Below, piece by piece: positions 8,794-16,437 of a DNA stretch of 44,206 nt. Position 1 is the stretch's first letter. Each line of letters opens with the position of its first letter. The stretch spans positions 1-44,206 of the forward strand of contig VFJR01000017.1 in assembly GCA_009885945.1 (NCBI GenBank), written 5' to 3'. The position numbers were made by a program, and so were the translations under genes. This DNA is from Anaerolineaceae bacterium (lineage in GTDB: Bacteria; Chloroflexota; Anaerolineae; Anaerolineales; Villigracilaceae). The notes below the pieces were generated by a model, which worked only from the letters and a program-made list of their open reading frames with translations, had not been told where the DNA came from and did not search any database.

Positions 8794-9837
8794 ATGCTAA
8801 CTATTGGAAGCCCTCAACTTAAATTGCTTGAAAAACTTTGTAATGCCATCGGCGTCTCTGGCGATGAAGGCGAAGTGCGCAAGATTGTATTGGAAGAAAC
8901 AAAACCTTTTGCTGATGAAGTAAAAGTAGATGCACTTGGCAATGTGCTTGCTGTAAAAAAATCACGCGCAAAGAAAGCCTTGCGTGTAATGCTCGATGCG
9001 CACATGGACGAAGTGGGATTAATGCTGGTCTCTGCTGAAGGCGAATCTTTCGGCTTCGAAATTGTTGGCGGCATTGATACACGGCATTTATTTGGAAAGC
9101 AAATGATGGTTGGTGCCAGCCACGCTCCAGCTGTGATTGGCGCACCGCCTCCGCATAAAGCCAGCGATGGAGATTATTTACGCAAGCCCAGCGCCAGCTC
9201 CATGCGTATTGATATGGCACCCGGCAGTTCTGCTAAACTGGGCGACCGCGCCACCTTTGCCGCAAACTTTAAACGTGTTGGACCATCCATTATGTCCAAA
9301 GCCATTGATAATCGCATTGGCGTGGCAACGCTCATTGAACTATTGAAACACGCGCCAACCAACGTAGAACTCTGCCTCTCGTTTTCAGTTCAAGAAGAAA
9401 TTGGATTACGCGGCGCTCGCGTCGCTTCTAACTACTTCAAGCCTGATCTTGCCATTGTAGTTGATTCTACGCCTGCGCGTGATCTGCCCGACCACGAAGA
9501 CCGCGAGAACACCAGCTACAATACAAAGCTCGGGCTGGGTCCTGCCATTTATGTTTACGAAAGCCGCGCCATGCATAATCCCGCCTTGATCGGCTTCTTG
9601 GAAAATGTGGCGCAACGTGAAAAAATCCCCTACCAAATTCGTCAGCCTGGCGGCGGGGGCACCAACGCAAACATTATTCAAATGTCGCGCGAAGGCATTC
9701 CTACAGTATCCATCTCTGTGCCGCATCGTTATACACACTCCCCTATCAGCGTGGCGCGCATTGATGATTGGAAGAACACACTCAATTTGATTCATGTTGC
9801 ATTGAAAAAAATTACGCGAGATGTGATTAAGAAATAG
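8794..9837 (+). CDS. M42 family metallo-aminopeptidase (paralogue 2)
   Basis: A 347-residue member of the same family. Motifs: LDAHMDEVGLML (His), KAIDNRIGVATL (Asp), VQEEIGLRGAR (Glu pair), AIVVDSTPARD (Asp), and HRYTHSPIS (His). The loop GGGGTNANI has Asn where Asp is usual (GGGTDA), a change near the active site that is not a metal ligand. The region around APPPHK lies where the dodecamer-forming PDZ-like domain sits in TET peptidases. SD-like GGGA directly precedes the ATG and overlaps the previous stop region. After the stop come two CAGC-NN-GCTG palindromes before the S51 gene. Confidence 0.93.
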   Translation: MLTIGSPQLKLLEKLCNAIGVSGDEGEVRKIVLEETKPFADEVKVDALGNVLAVKKSRAKKALRVMLDAHMDEVGLMLVSAEGESFGFEIVGGIDTRHLFGKQMMVGASHAPAVIGAPPPHKASDGDYLRKPSASSMRIDMAPGSSAKLGDRATFAANFKRVGPSIMSKAIDNRIGVATLIELLKHAPTNVELCLSFSVQEEIGLRGARVASNYFKPDLAIVVDSTPARDLPDHEDRENTSYNTKLGLGPAIYVYESRAMHNPALIGFLENVAQREKIPYQIRQPGGGGTNANIIQMSREGIPTVSISVPHRYTHSPISVARIDDWKNTLNLIHVALKKITRDVIKK

Positions 9838-9849
9838 CAACTCTGGAGT

Positions 9850-9867
9850 CGTTCAGCTCGCTGAACG
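9850..9867. repeat. CAGC-NN-GCTG palindrome, copy 2 (short variant)
   Basis: CGTTCAGC, TC, GCTGAACG: 8-bp arms with a 2-nt centre. It has the same core as the longer copies but different flanks, directly after the M42 stop codon. Confidence 0.7.
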
Positions 9868-9877
9868 GGTTTAAACA

Positions 9878-9920
9878 AAGTACATCAGCATACTCTAAAG
9901 AGTACTTAGCTGATGTACTT
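9878..9920. repeat. CAGC...GCTG palindrome, copy 3, with a nested palindrome
   Basis: The outer arms AAGTACATCAGC (9878-9889) and GCTGATGTACTT (9909-9920) match the copy at 35060. The 2-nt centre is replaced by 19 nt holding a second palindrome, TACTCT-AA-AGAGTA (9891-9904). Confidence 0.85.
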
Positions 9921-9941
9921 CAAAATAACACAACAGGTGAA

Positions 9942-10655
9942 ATGAACGGACTTATCGCATTACTCGGCTCAGGTGAATATTTACCCGTCATGAACGACGT
10001 GGATAGATTTTTGCTTGCCAACTGTAAAACAGACGGGCGCAAACCGCGCGTGGTTTGCCTGCCAACTGCGGCAGGCAAAGAAGGCGAAGCCAGCGTGAAT
10101 CGCTGGTCAAAAATGGGCGTGGATCATTTCACCCGCCTCGGCGCCGACGTGGAGGCGGTTCCTGTTACAGATGCAGAATCAGCCAATGAGCAGAATCATG
10201 CCTCTCGGGTGGAAGAAGCGGACCTCATTTATTTTTCAGGCGGCGATCCGGGCTATCTCTTCCGCACTATGCAAGACAGCCTAGTTTGGAAATCTGCACA
10301 GAAAGCATTTGCACGCGGGGCGATCTACGCGGGTTGCTCGGCAGGCGCAATGATTTTGGGCAAAGAAATCCCAGATTTTCGCTCGCTTGGGTTACGATCT
10401 ACGCCGGCTTTTGGAGTAGTGCCCGCAAATTTTGTGTTGCCTCATTTCGACGCCATCCCCATCATTTGGAAGCCCATGCTGTTGGCTTTGCGCAGGAAAT
10501 TAAAGGATAATGAATTTTTGCTGGGTGTTGATGAAGATACCGCCATTATTAGAACGTTAAATGGCGCGTGGCAAGTGATGGGTAAAAGCAAGGCGCACGT
10601 GTTTACGAAAACAGAAGAGAAGGTTTACTCGAACGAAGAAGTATTTAATTTTTAA
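9942..10655 (+). CDS. Peptidase S51 (dipeptidase E / cyanophycinase-like)
   Basis: A 237-residue serine peptidase of the S51 fold. The nucleophile elbow YAGCSAGAMIL carries the catalytic Ser. SGGDPGYLF matches the conserved loop before it, LPHFD supplies a candidate catalytic His, and GVDEDTAI is the conserved acidic segment near the C-terminus. Characterised members cleave Asp-X dipeptides or the polymer cyanophycin; the sequence does not decide between them, and no cyanophycin synthetase gene is in the window. Start ATG at 9942 has AGGTGA upstream. Its place between M42 aminopeptidases fits a role in final peptide breakdown. Confidence 0.88.
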   Translation: MNGLIALLGSGEYLPVMNDVDRFLLANCKTDGRKPRVVCLPTAAGKEGEASVNRWSKMGVDHFTRLGADVEAVPVTDAESANEQNHASRVEEADLIYFSGGDPGYLFRTMQDSLVWKSAQKAFARGAIYAGCSAGAMILGKEIPDFRSLGLRSTPAFGVVPANFVLPHFDAIPIIWKPMLLALRRKLKDNEFLLGVDEDTAIIRTLNGAWQVMGKSKAHVFTKTEEKVYSNEEVFNF

Positions 10656-10680
10656 TCCCCACTGTTCGGGGGATTGTTTT
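10654..10680 (+). terminator. Short hairpin after the S51 peptidase gene
   Basis: AATCCCC (10654-10660), loop ACTGTTCG, GGGGATT (10669-10675), then GTTTT. The stem overlaps the stop codon. It is a weak terminator or attenuator. Confidence 0.5.
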
Positions 10681-10729
10681 GGGCAAAGAACAAGAGCGCC
10701 CTCGCAATGACATAATAAAAGGAATCATA

Positions 10730-11716
10730 ATGAAAAAACTTTTAAAAACGTTAACAGAAACATTCAGCCCGTCAGGATATGAAGATGCCATCCGTGAAGT
10801 GATTCGCAAAGAAATAAAGCCGCTCGCAGATGAAATTCGTGTGGACGCGCTGGGCAACTTGATTGTGCGCAAAGGGAAAGGCGGCAAAAGAATCATGGTT
10901 GCCGCGCACATGGATGAAATTGGCATCATCGCCAGTCATGTGGACGATAACGGATTCGTACGCTTTGAAGGTGTGGGCGGCGTAATGAGCCGTCACTTAA
11001 TCGGCGGGCGCGTGCGCTTCATCAATGGCACTGTCGGCGTGATCGGTTCTCAGCGCGGCAAAGAAAATTCAATGGAAGATATGTTTATTGATGTAGGTGC
11101 AACCAGCAAAAAAGATTGCCCGGTCAAAGCAGGTGATATCGCCGCATTTGAACGCCCTTTTACAGACATGGGCTCGCGCTGGGTCGCAAAATCTATGGAT
11201 GACCGAATTGGCGTGTTGGTGGCTATTGAGGCGTTACGTGCTTTGAAATCTACGCCCAATGAAGTGTATTTTGTCTTCACCACCCAAGAAGAAATCGGCA
11301 CTCGCGGTGCGACCACCTCTGCCTTTGAAATCAATCCTGACATTGGCATTGCCATAGATGTAACTATTTCAGCAGATACCCCTCAAGCTATGAAAATGGA
11401 CGTTGGCTTGGGTAAAGGTCCCGCCATTAAGATTAAAGACTCGGGCATGATCTCTGACCCGCGTGTTGTGCAATGGATGGAAAAAACCGCTGAAAAAGCA
11501 AAGATTCCGTATCAACGTGAAGTGCTCGGCGGCGGCACAACGGATGCGCGCTCTATTCAAATGGCGCGTGCTGGCGTGCCCGTTGGATGCATCTCCATTC
11601 CCTGCCGCTATGTACATTCTCCATCTGAAATGGTAGATGAAAATGACGTGAAGAACTCGGTCAAGTTATTGACCTTGCTCTTGAAGACAGAATCAAAAAA
11701 CTTCGGAAGTCTTTAG
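10730..11716 (+). CDS. M42 family metallo-aminopeptidase (paralogue 3)
   Basis: A 328-residue enzyme. Start chosen at ATG 10730 (MKKLLKTL) because AAAGGA precedes it; the ORF from 10679 runs through repeat debris. It is the most canonical of the three: AAHMDEIGII (His), KSMDDRIGVLVAI (Asp), TTQEEIGTRGA (Glu pair), AIDVTISAD (Asp), GGGTTDARSI and CRYVHSPSEM (His). Three paralogues within 4 kb suggest different chain or side-chain preferences, or hetero-oligomeric TET particles; both are inference. Its stop codon lies in the loop of the downstream terminator. Confidence 0.94.
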   Translation: MKKLLKTLTETFSPSGYEDAIREVIRKEIKPLADEIRVDALGNLIVRKGKGGKRIMVAAHMDEIGIIASHVDDNGFVRFEGVGGVMSRHLIGGRVRFINGTVGVIGSQRGKENSMEDMFIDVGATSKKDCPVKAGDIAAFERPFTDMGSRWVAKSMDDRIGVLVAIEALRALKSTPNEVYFVFTTQEEIGTRGATTSAFEINPDIGIAIDVTISADTPQAMKMDVGLGKGPAIKIKDSGMISDPRVVQWMEKTAEKAKIPYQREVLGGGTTDARSIQMARAGVPVGCISIPCRYVHSPSEMVDENDVKNSVKLLTLLLKTESKNFGSL

Positions 11717-11732
11717 ACTTCCGAAGTTTTTT
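11695..11732. terminator. Terminator overlapping the M42 stop codon
   Basis: CTTCGGAAGTC (11701-11711), loop TTTA, GACTTCCGAAG (11716-11726), flanked by A6 and T7. The TAG stop (11714-11716) starts in the loop. Convergent gene follows, so it can act in both directions. Confidence 0.93.
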
Positions 11733-11741
11733 TCTGCTTCT

Positions 11742-12017
11742 TTATTTCTCTTCGTCTTTCTTTTTTGGCATTCCAGCCATCAAGAGAGCCACAGCTGCGC
11801 CCAGCGCAAATGACCCTGCTGAGCCAGGGCTGGAAAAATGCGTCAGCCCAACCACTGTGCCAAAAAGCGCAGCAACCAGAGCAGCCTGCACCTGCCAAAC
11901 AGCTTTATTATAGGATTCGTTCACAAAGCGCGATGCAACAAAACCAAACAGCAAAAATCCAAAGGCGCGCAAAAGAAAACCAACCAAACCTAACACTTCA
12001 GAAATCATAGGGGGCAT
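11742..12017 (-). CDS. Small three-helix membrane protein, unknown function
   Basis: A 91-residue hydrophobic protein with about three TM helices and a charged C-terminal tail (KKKDEEK). It starts at ATG 12017 with AGGAGA upstream. No recognised domain. It shares a strand with, but lies about 190 bp from, the DUF456 gene; the gap is filled by a repeat. It ends at the shared terminator at 11695-11732. A real gene is supported by the SD, codon use and the terminator. Confidence 0.7.
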   Translation of the reverse strand: MPPMISEVLGLVGFLLRAFGFLLFGFVASRFVNESYNKAVWQVQAALVAALFGTVVGLTHFSSPGSAGSFALGAAVALLMAGMPKKKDEEK

Positions 12018-12103
12018 AATATTTCTCCTTTTTTATCCTCAGAATTATTTCTGAGGTGATTTAATTATTAGACATTATTGGTAATAGTAAAAACAATCTT
12101 TTA

Positions 12104-12180
12104 TCCACAGATTACACAGATTTTCGCAGATTTTTCTCTTATAAATTTCAAATCTGTGTAATCTGAGAAATCTGCGGATT
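12104..12180. repeat. CACAGATT word repeat with interleaved inverted arms
   Basis: Degenerate 9-11-mers CACAGATTA, CACAGATTTT, CGCAGATTTT are followed by their inverse. Arm a CAGATTACACAGATTT (12108-12123) pairs perfectly with a' (12150-12165). Arm b CGCAGATTTTTCTC (12125-12138) pairs with b' GAGAAATCTGCG (12165-12176). The order a-b-a'-b' is interleaved rather than nested. It fills the gap between two minus-strand genes. Confidence 0.8.
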
Positions 12181-12210
12181 ATTTCCGATAACGTCTATTA
12201 TATCGGTTTA

Positions 12211-12726
12211 TTACAACCAAGCCCATAACATCCAAAACAATACAATCGCAATACCCATTGCAAAACGCGCGGCAAATGAAAGTCCCCAGCCTGTTAAATA
12301 TGCCTTGGTATGTTCAAGCGCGGCTTTACGATCTTTAAGGCGATACCACTCAGCAAGAAACAAGCCCACTGGCGCGGCAAGCATACCAATTAAGGGCGTG
12401 CCAACAATACTGCCGATCAAGCCAGCCGCGTACGCCAATAAAATAGATTTCCACGGTACTTTTTTATCAAGAATACTCTTGGCGATGATGACATTATCAA
12501 TCACACTGCCAACGATCATTAGAGTGGTAATCAATGCAAAGATGAGCCAATCCCAAACATTCATATTCCCTGAGGAGGCTTGCACAATAGCGTACACCAG
12601 CGTGGCAAGCCACATCACCACTAAGCCTGGGAATACTGGGATGACCAATCCTACTAAGCCAACTAGTAGGACAGAAAGCGTTAATGTTTCAAGCATTACT
12701 TGCAACCAAAAGGCAAAATCTATCAT
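12211..12726 (-). CDS. DUF456 family membrane protein
   Basis: A 171-residue membrane protein with about four TM helices. The segment GLVGLVIPVFPGLVVMW near the N-terminus and the glycine-rich helix AAGLIGSIVGTPLIGMLAAPVG in the middle are typical of DUF456, a widespread family of unknown function. ATG at 12726 is preceded by AAGGAGA. The gap upstream, toward serS, carries split ACCTGACAGGT inverted arms. Confidence 0.8.
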   Translation of the reverse strand: MIDFAFWLQVMLETLTLSVLLVGLVGLVIPVFPGLVVMWLATLVYAIVQASSGNMNVWDWLIFALITTLMIVGSVIDNVIIAKSILDKKVPWKSILLAYAAGLIGSIVGTPLIGMLAAPVGLFLAEWYRLKDRKAALEHTKAYLTGWGLSFAARFAMGIAIVLFWMLWAWL

Positions 12727-12748
12727 TGAGCAGAGTCTCCTTAATGCA

Positions 12749-12844
12749 AAACCTGACAGGTCTCCGAGACAAATCGATCATCTTTCACCTTTGTCCATTC
12801 AATAAGTCATGTTAAAAGTGACGCTGATAAGACCTGTCAGGTTT
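12749..12844. repeat. Split inverted repeat built from ACCTGACAGGT
   Basis: AAACCTGACAGGTCT (12749-12763) and AGACCTGTCAGGTTT (12830-12844) are perfect 15-bp complements separated by 66 bp. Each arm contains the odd palindrome ACCTG-A-CAGGT. It occupies the serS/DUF456 gap. Confidence 0.8.
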
Positions 12845-12855
12845 ATATATAAACG

Positions 12856-14127
12856 TTACGCCTTAATTATATCAATCCCGCCCATCCAAGGCTTTAGCAC
12901 TTCAGGCACAACGATTGACCCATCTTCCTGTTGATAATTCTCCAAGACAGCGATCAATGTGCGCGGCAAACCCAAACCCGAACCATTTAATGTATGCGGA
13001 AATTTTGTCTTGCCGCCATCTGTGGCACGGTATTTAATATTGGCGCGGCGTGCCTGAAAGTCTTTTACATTTGAAATTGACGAAACTTCCAGCCACTCAT
13101 CACAACCGGGTGCCCATAATTCAAGATCGTAGGTCAATGTAGCGCAGAAGCCGATATCGCCTGTGCATAATTGCTTGACACGATAAGGAACGCCCAACAA
13201 CGCGCAAGTTTCTTCTGCATCGGCAAGCATTTTCAAATGCATCGCTTCTGAATCTTCTGGCTTGACGTACATATACATTTCCACTTTATCAAATTGATGC
13301 CCGCGCTTAATGCCGCGCACATCACGTCCCGCACTCATCTTCTCGCGGCGGAAACAGGGCGTATATGCCGTATACAATTTGGGCAATGCGGCTTCATCCA
13401 AAATTTCTTCCATGTGCAAACCTGTTAATGGAATTTCTGCAGTGGGCACAAAATAAAAATCTTCTTCGTGATCTTTATATAAATTATCGGCGAATTTTGG
13501 CAATTGTCCCGCGCCATACACTGTTGCCGTCTTGACCATAAATGGCAAGTATTGTTCACGATACCCTTGGCGCACATGCAAATCTAACATCCACGCGATC
13601 AACGCACGCTGCAAACGCGCACCCGCGCCGCTCAAAACATAAAAACGTGAGCCTGTTAATTTTGACCCGCGTTCAAAATCGATAATCCCCAAGTCAGTTC
13701 CTAAATCCCAATGTGGTTTTGGCACAAATGAAAACTTGCGCGGCTCGCCCACCGTACGCATGACAATGTTTTCGCTGTCATCTTTTCCAAAAGGCGTGCG
13801 CCCATCAGGAATATTTGGCAAGGCGGATGCAATTCCATTTAATTGCGATTCAACCTCAGCCAGCTGCGAATCCAACGCTGCAATTTTATCTCCGACCCCG
13901 CGCATCGCCTCAATTTTAAGCTGCCGGCTGGTGGCATCTTTCAGCTGCGCGATCTCCTTTGAGACGGCGTTGCGTTCAGCTTTAAATTGTTCAGTCTCAG
14001 TCAACAAGGTACGGCGCTTCTGATCGAGAACCAGCAAAGCATCCACTGGCGAAGCGTCCATTTGACGGTCCTGTAAAGATTTGCGCACCACATCTGGCGT
14101 TTCCCGAATCAAATTCATATCTAACAT
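12856..14127 (-). CDS. serS: Seryl-tRNA synthetase
   Basis: A 423-residue class II synthetase that charges tRNA-Ser and, where present, tRNA-Sec. The N-terminal half is the tRNA-binding coiled coil ([16 protein letters not shown] and onward). Class II motif 2 reads [15 protein letters not shown]...HQFDKVE, and motif 3 [18 protein letters not shown]. Start is ATG 14127 ([13 protein letters not shown]), 5 nt after GGAGGT. A longer reading from 14256 runs through the T-box and is wrong. Length is normal for the family. Expression is controlled by the T-box leader directly upstream. Confidence 0.97.
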   Translation of the reverse strand: MLDMNLIRETPDVVRKSLQDRQMDASPVDALLVLDQKRRTLLTETEQFKAERNAVSKEIAQLKDATSRQLKIEAMRGVGDKIAALDSQLAEVESQLNGIASALPNIPDGRTPFGKDDSENIVMRTVGEPRKFSFVPKPHWDLGTDLGIIDFERGSKLTGSRFYVLSGAGARLQRALIAWMLDLHVRQGYREQYLPFMVKTATVYGAGQLPKFADNLYKDHEEDFYFVPTAEIPLTGLHMEEILDEAALPKLYTAYTPCFRREKMSAGRDVRGIKRGHQFDKVEMYMYVKPEDSEAMHLKMLADAEETCALLGVPYRVKQLCTGDIGFCATLTYDLELWAPGCDEWLEVSSISNVKDFQARRANIKYRATDGGKTKFPHTLNGSGLGLPRTLIAVLENYQQEDGSIVVPEVLKPWMGGIDIIKA

Positions 14128-14457
14128 AATGCACCTCCAATGTGCAGGAAATAAAATACGCCCCATTCCATTGCAGGACGAGGGGCGTCTCGTGGTGCCA
14201 CCTGCTTTCATTATTACTCCCTCTCGTTTAGGAGAGAGCCGGGGTGAAGTATCCACAGCAATAATCTTGGATTCGCGCTAACGGGCGAGCCCGTCTCTCT
14301 TACGACAAATAACGCATCATGTTTTACGCGTTATTTGCCCCTGCGAGAGAAACTTGGTGAAGCGGATTTCATCATTCGGCTGGTCGTCTCGCACTCCCGA
14401 CGACTCTCTGCACAGCGTATTGATTACTTGTCTTCACGCGGGTCTTTTTGTTTATCT
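14128..14457 (-). promoter_or_regulatory. Serine T-box leader (tRNA-sensing riboswitch) of serS
   Basis: On the minus strand the leader begins near 14457. Stem I closes with GUGAAG (14437-14432) and CUUCAC (14362-14357). AGUA faces GAAA-UCC in the specifier loop; the UCC serine codon is at 14366-14364. The T-box AGGUGGCACCACG (14203-14191) holds UGGC, which pairs with the GCCA end of tRNA-Ser. The competing terminator is ACGCCCC (14188-14182) with GGGGCGU (14164-14158) and AUUUUAUUU. GGAGGU and the serS ATG follow. Uncharged tRNA-Ser should favour read-through. This region accounts for most of the 460-bp gap between serS and the next gene. Confidence 0.93.
14158..14188 (-). terminator. Intrinsic terminator of the serS T-box
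   Basis: A 7-bp GC-rich stem, ACGCCCC/GGGGCGU, followed by AUUUUAUUU on the minus strand. Its 5' arm directly follows the antiterminator T-box sequence, giving the usual exclusive pair. Confidence 0.9.
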
Positions 14458-14463
14458 GCAAGG

Positions 14464-14492
14464 ATTATACTCCCCCACATTCTGGAACGCAA
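14464..14492 (-). promoter_or_regulatory. Promoter of the serS T-box transcript
   Basis: TTGCGT (14492-14487), a 17-nt spacer, then TATAAT (14469-14464) on the minus strand. The predicted start near 14457 is about 20 nt before stem I. Confidence 0.8.
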
Positions 14493-14520
14493 CAGCTTGC
14501 TATTATTAATCTAAGGATAT

Positions 14521-14573
14521 CGTCCGAAGGTTTGATAGACTCAACAAGGTTTTTCAAGGAAACCTTCGGGACG
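14521..14573. repeat. Imperfect hairpin of AAGGTTT words
   Basis: CGTCCGAAGGTTT (14521-14533) pairs with AAACCTTCGGGACG (14560-14573) with one bulged G. The loop holds a further AAGGTTT, which can pair alternatively. It lies after the sugar transferase stop and before the serS promoter. No T-tract; role unknown. Confidence 0.6.
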
Positions 14574-14589
14574 TTCTGCGTAACATCAG

Positions 14590-15189
14590 TTAATCATTCC
14601 CCTTAAAATATTCAACGGTTGCCTGCCCTTCTTGATTAATTCCTTCGCGCGACAAAACTTTCCATACAGTCATAAAAATAATTTTTATATCCAACCAAAA
14701 CGACCAGTTGTCTACATACCAAACATCGAGTCTAAAACGGGTTTGCCAGTCTGCGGCGTTGCGACCGTTGACTTGCGCCCAGCCTGTCAGCCCGGGCGGC
14801 ATATTATGGCGGCGAGATTGCTCGGGTGAATAAAGCGGCAAATATTCCATCAGCAAAGGGCGCGGACCAACGAGACTCATTTCTCCGCGCAGGATATTAA
14901 TCAGCTCGGGCAATTCGTCTAGGGAGAGGTCGCGCAGGAAACGCCCAAGGGGAGTCAAACGCTGGGCGTCTGGGAGCAGGCTTCCGCTAGGTGTGATGCG
15001 GTTCTTCATCGTGCGAAATTTATAAATATTAAAAGGTATCCCCTGATAGCCAGGGCGCTGTTGAGTAAATAAGATCGGGCTTCCATGAACGAGAAGTACA
15101 AGTATCGCAATGATCAGCATAAATGGCAACGCGAGTAGCAGCGCGATGGATGCAAAGATAATATCGAAGAGTCGTTTGCTAAATATCAT
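14590..15189 (-). CDS. Bacterial sugar transferase (polyprenyl-phosphate glycosyl-1-phosphate transferase)
   Basis: A 199-residue monotopic enzyme of the PglC/short WcaJ type. It transfers a sugar-1-phosphate from a nucleotide sugar to undecaprenyl phosphate, starting surface polysaccharide or glycoprotein glycan synthesis. The N-terminal helix (about 9-33) is a reentrant hydrophobic segment. FTQQRPGYQG, FNIYKFRTMK, SLDELPELINILRGEMSLVGPRPLL and GLTGWAQVNGRN are hallmark motifs, with the catalytic Asp-Glu in LDELPE. Start ATG 15189 has no SD, but TAGAAT lies 6 nt upstream, so the mRNA may be leaderless. No glycan cluster surrounds it; the sugar is unknown. Confidence 0.93.
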   Translation of the reverse strand: MIFSKRLFDIIFASIALLLALPFMLIIAILVLLVHGSPILFTQQRPGYQGIPFNIYKFRTMKNRITPSGSLLPDAQRLTPLGRFLRDLSLDELPELINILRGEMSLVGPRPLLMEYLPLYSPEQSRRHNMPPGLTGWAQVNGRNAADWQTRFRLDVWYVDNWSFWLDIKIIFMTVWKVLSREGINQEGQATVEYFKGND

Positions 15190-15242
15190 AAGATGATTCT
15201 AACATTAGAAGCTATAATCTTTGAAAAATATTTGGAGGCGTT

Positions 15243-15896
15243 ATGATCGTTGCATCAGACTTAATGGGAACGTTAACCACAGGCTCGCCATTTTTGGGCT
15301 TGGTGGATTGGGTAAAAAATAATCAAAGTAAAACGCAGGCGAGATTTTACACGGCGATGATTTTGCCATCTTATTTGCTTGCAAAAAATGGTTTGATTGA
15401 TTGGCAAACATGGGGGCAAAAATTAATGGTGGACAGCCTTGCCTATATCAAGGATGCGAATCCTGAAAAATTAAAACATGCTTCTGAATGGGTTGTGGAA
15501 AACAACTTGTGGAAGTTGCGCCGCGAAGATGTAATTGCGCGTTTAATTAAGCATCGTGAAGACGGCGCAAAAGTTTATATTGCCAGCAGTGTAGTAGAAC
15601 CATTTATTGAGCCTTTTGCCAATCGAATTGGCGCACAAGTCATTGGCACACCTGTTGAAATTAAAAATGGGCGGGTGAAAATGCTTGGGGATTTGATGGC
15701 GAACGAAAAAAAGATCGAACAAGTGTTAAGCCGCTTGGCTGTTGAGCGCGTGGATGTGGCTTATGGTGATACGGTTTTAGATGTGCCTTTGCTGGAACAT
15801 GCAGATCATCCTGTAGCGGTGTATCCTGATGAGAAGTTAAAAGCAATTGCAATAGAGCGCGGCTGGGAAATTATTGGCGTGCGGGAGGGGAGATAA
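15243..15896 (+). CDS. HAD superfamily (PSP-like) protein with atypical DxM motif
   Basis: A 217-residue HAD-IB protein resembling phosphoserine-phosphatase-like enzymes. Motif I is SDLMGTLT: the nucleophile Asp6 is present, but the second Asp of DxDxT is Met8. A serine/alanine-rich motif II segment (YIASSVVEPF) and motif IV (YGDTVLDVPLL) are recognisable. Loss of the acid/base Asp may mean slow hydrolysis, phosphotransfer or a different substrate. SD GGAGG precedes ATG 15243. The DUF6790 gene follows after 4 nt, so the two form an operon. Confidence 0.8.
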   Translation: MIVASDLMGTLTTGSPFLGLVDWVKNNQSKTQARFYTAMILPSYLLAKNGLIDWQTWGQKLMVDSLAYIKDANPEKLKHASEWVVENNLWKLRREDVIARLIKHREDGAKVYIASSVVEPFIEPFANRIGAQVIGTPVEIKNGRVKMLGDLMANEKKIEQVLSRLAVERVDVAYGDTVLDVPLLEHADHPVAVYPDEKLKAIAIERGWEIIGVREGR

Positions 15897-15900
15897 ATAA

Positions 15901-16419
15901 ATGATAAATAACTTTGGTGATTGGTTTATGAACGGCGGGCATGTGATCGTTGGTTTTGCCAGCATTATCATCTCCACCCTAATTCATTTTTTACTGATCA
16001 AAGAACGCAACTGGAACATTGGCGCTGAATTGTTATTAATGTATTCGATCGGCGTGCCAGGCTTTAAAGGAATCTTCGGTGGATTCTATATGCACTTTTT
16101 TTATGCTGACGCGATGGCGGCATCTATTGGCTGGCCCGCAAGGAATCCGTTTCAAACAGAAGTGGCTTTCTTTAATTTAGCAGTTGGCGTACTGGGAGCG
16201 TTGGCATTCTTCCGCAAAGATGTTTGGCTACCGTTTATTATTGTTTCTACTATTATGGGCTGGGGGGCGGCTTACGTGCATTTGGCAGAGATTTTTGAAC
16301 ACGGAAATTTTGCGGGAAATAACGCGGGTCCCATTTTGTATGCAGATATTTTGATGCCAATTTTGAGAATTGGGTTGTATTGGGTTTACGCGAAAGACGC
16401 TGCGCGTAAAATGTTATAG
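15901..16419 (+). CDS. DUF6790 family membrane protein
   Basis: A 172-residue protein with about four to five TM helices. SIGWPARNPFQTEVAFFNLAVGVLG matches the conserved core of DUF6790, a family without known function. It follows the HAD gene by 4 nt and probably shares its promoter. The end is convergent with ruvB, 18 nt away, without an obvious hairpin between. Domain name from memory; membrane topology is clear. Confidence 0.72.
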   Translation: MINNFGDWFMNGGHVIVGFASIIISTLIHFLLIKERNWNIGAELLLMYSIGVPGFKGIFGGFYMHFFYADAMAASIGWPARNPFQTEVAFFNLAVGVLGALAFFRKDVWLPFIIVSTIMGWGAAYVHLAEIFEHGNFAGNNAGPILYADILMPILRIGLYWVYAKDAARKML

Positions 16420-16437
16420 CGTTTACACGTTTGAACG

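Noticed and set aside
14128-14256. N-terminal extension of SerRS from an ATG at 14256
   Set aside because: The extension runs through the T-box and terminator; the ATG at 14127 has an ideal GGAGGT and gives the normal SerRS start.
15190-15242. Second strong promoter for the HAD gene (TATAAT at 15213)
   Set aside because: The -10 is good, but no acceptable -35 lies at 16-18 nt; not annotated as a separate promoter.
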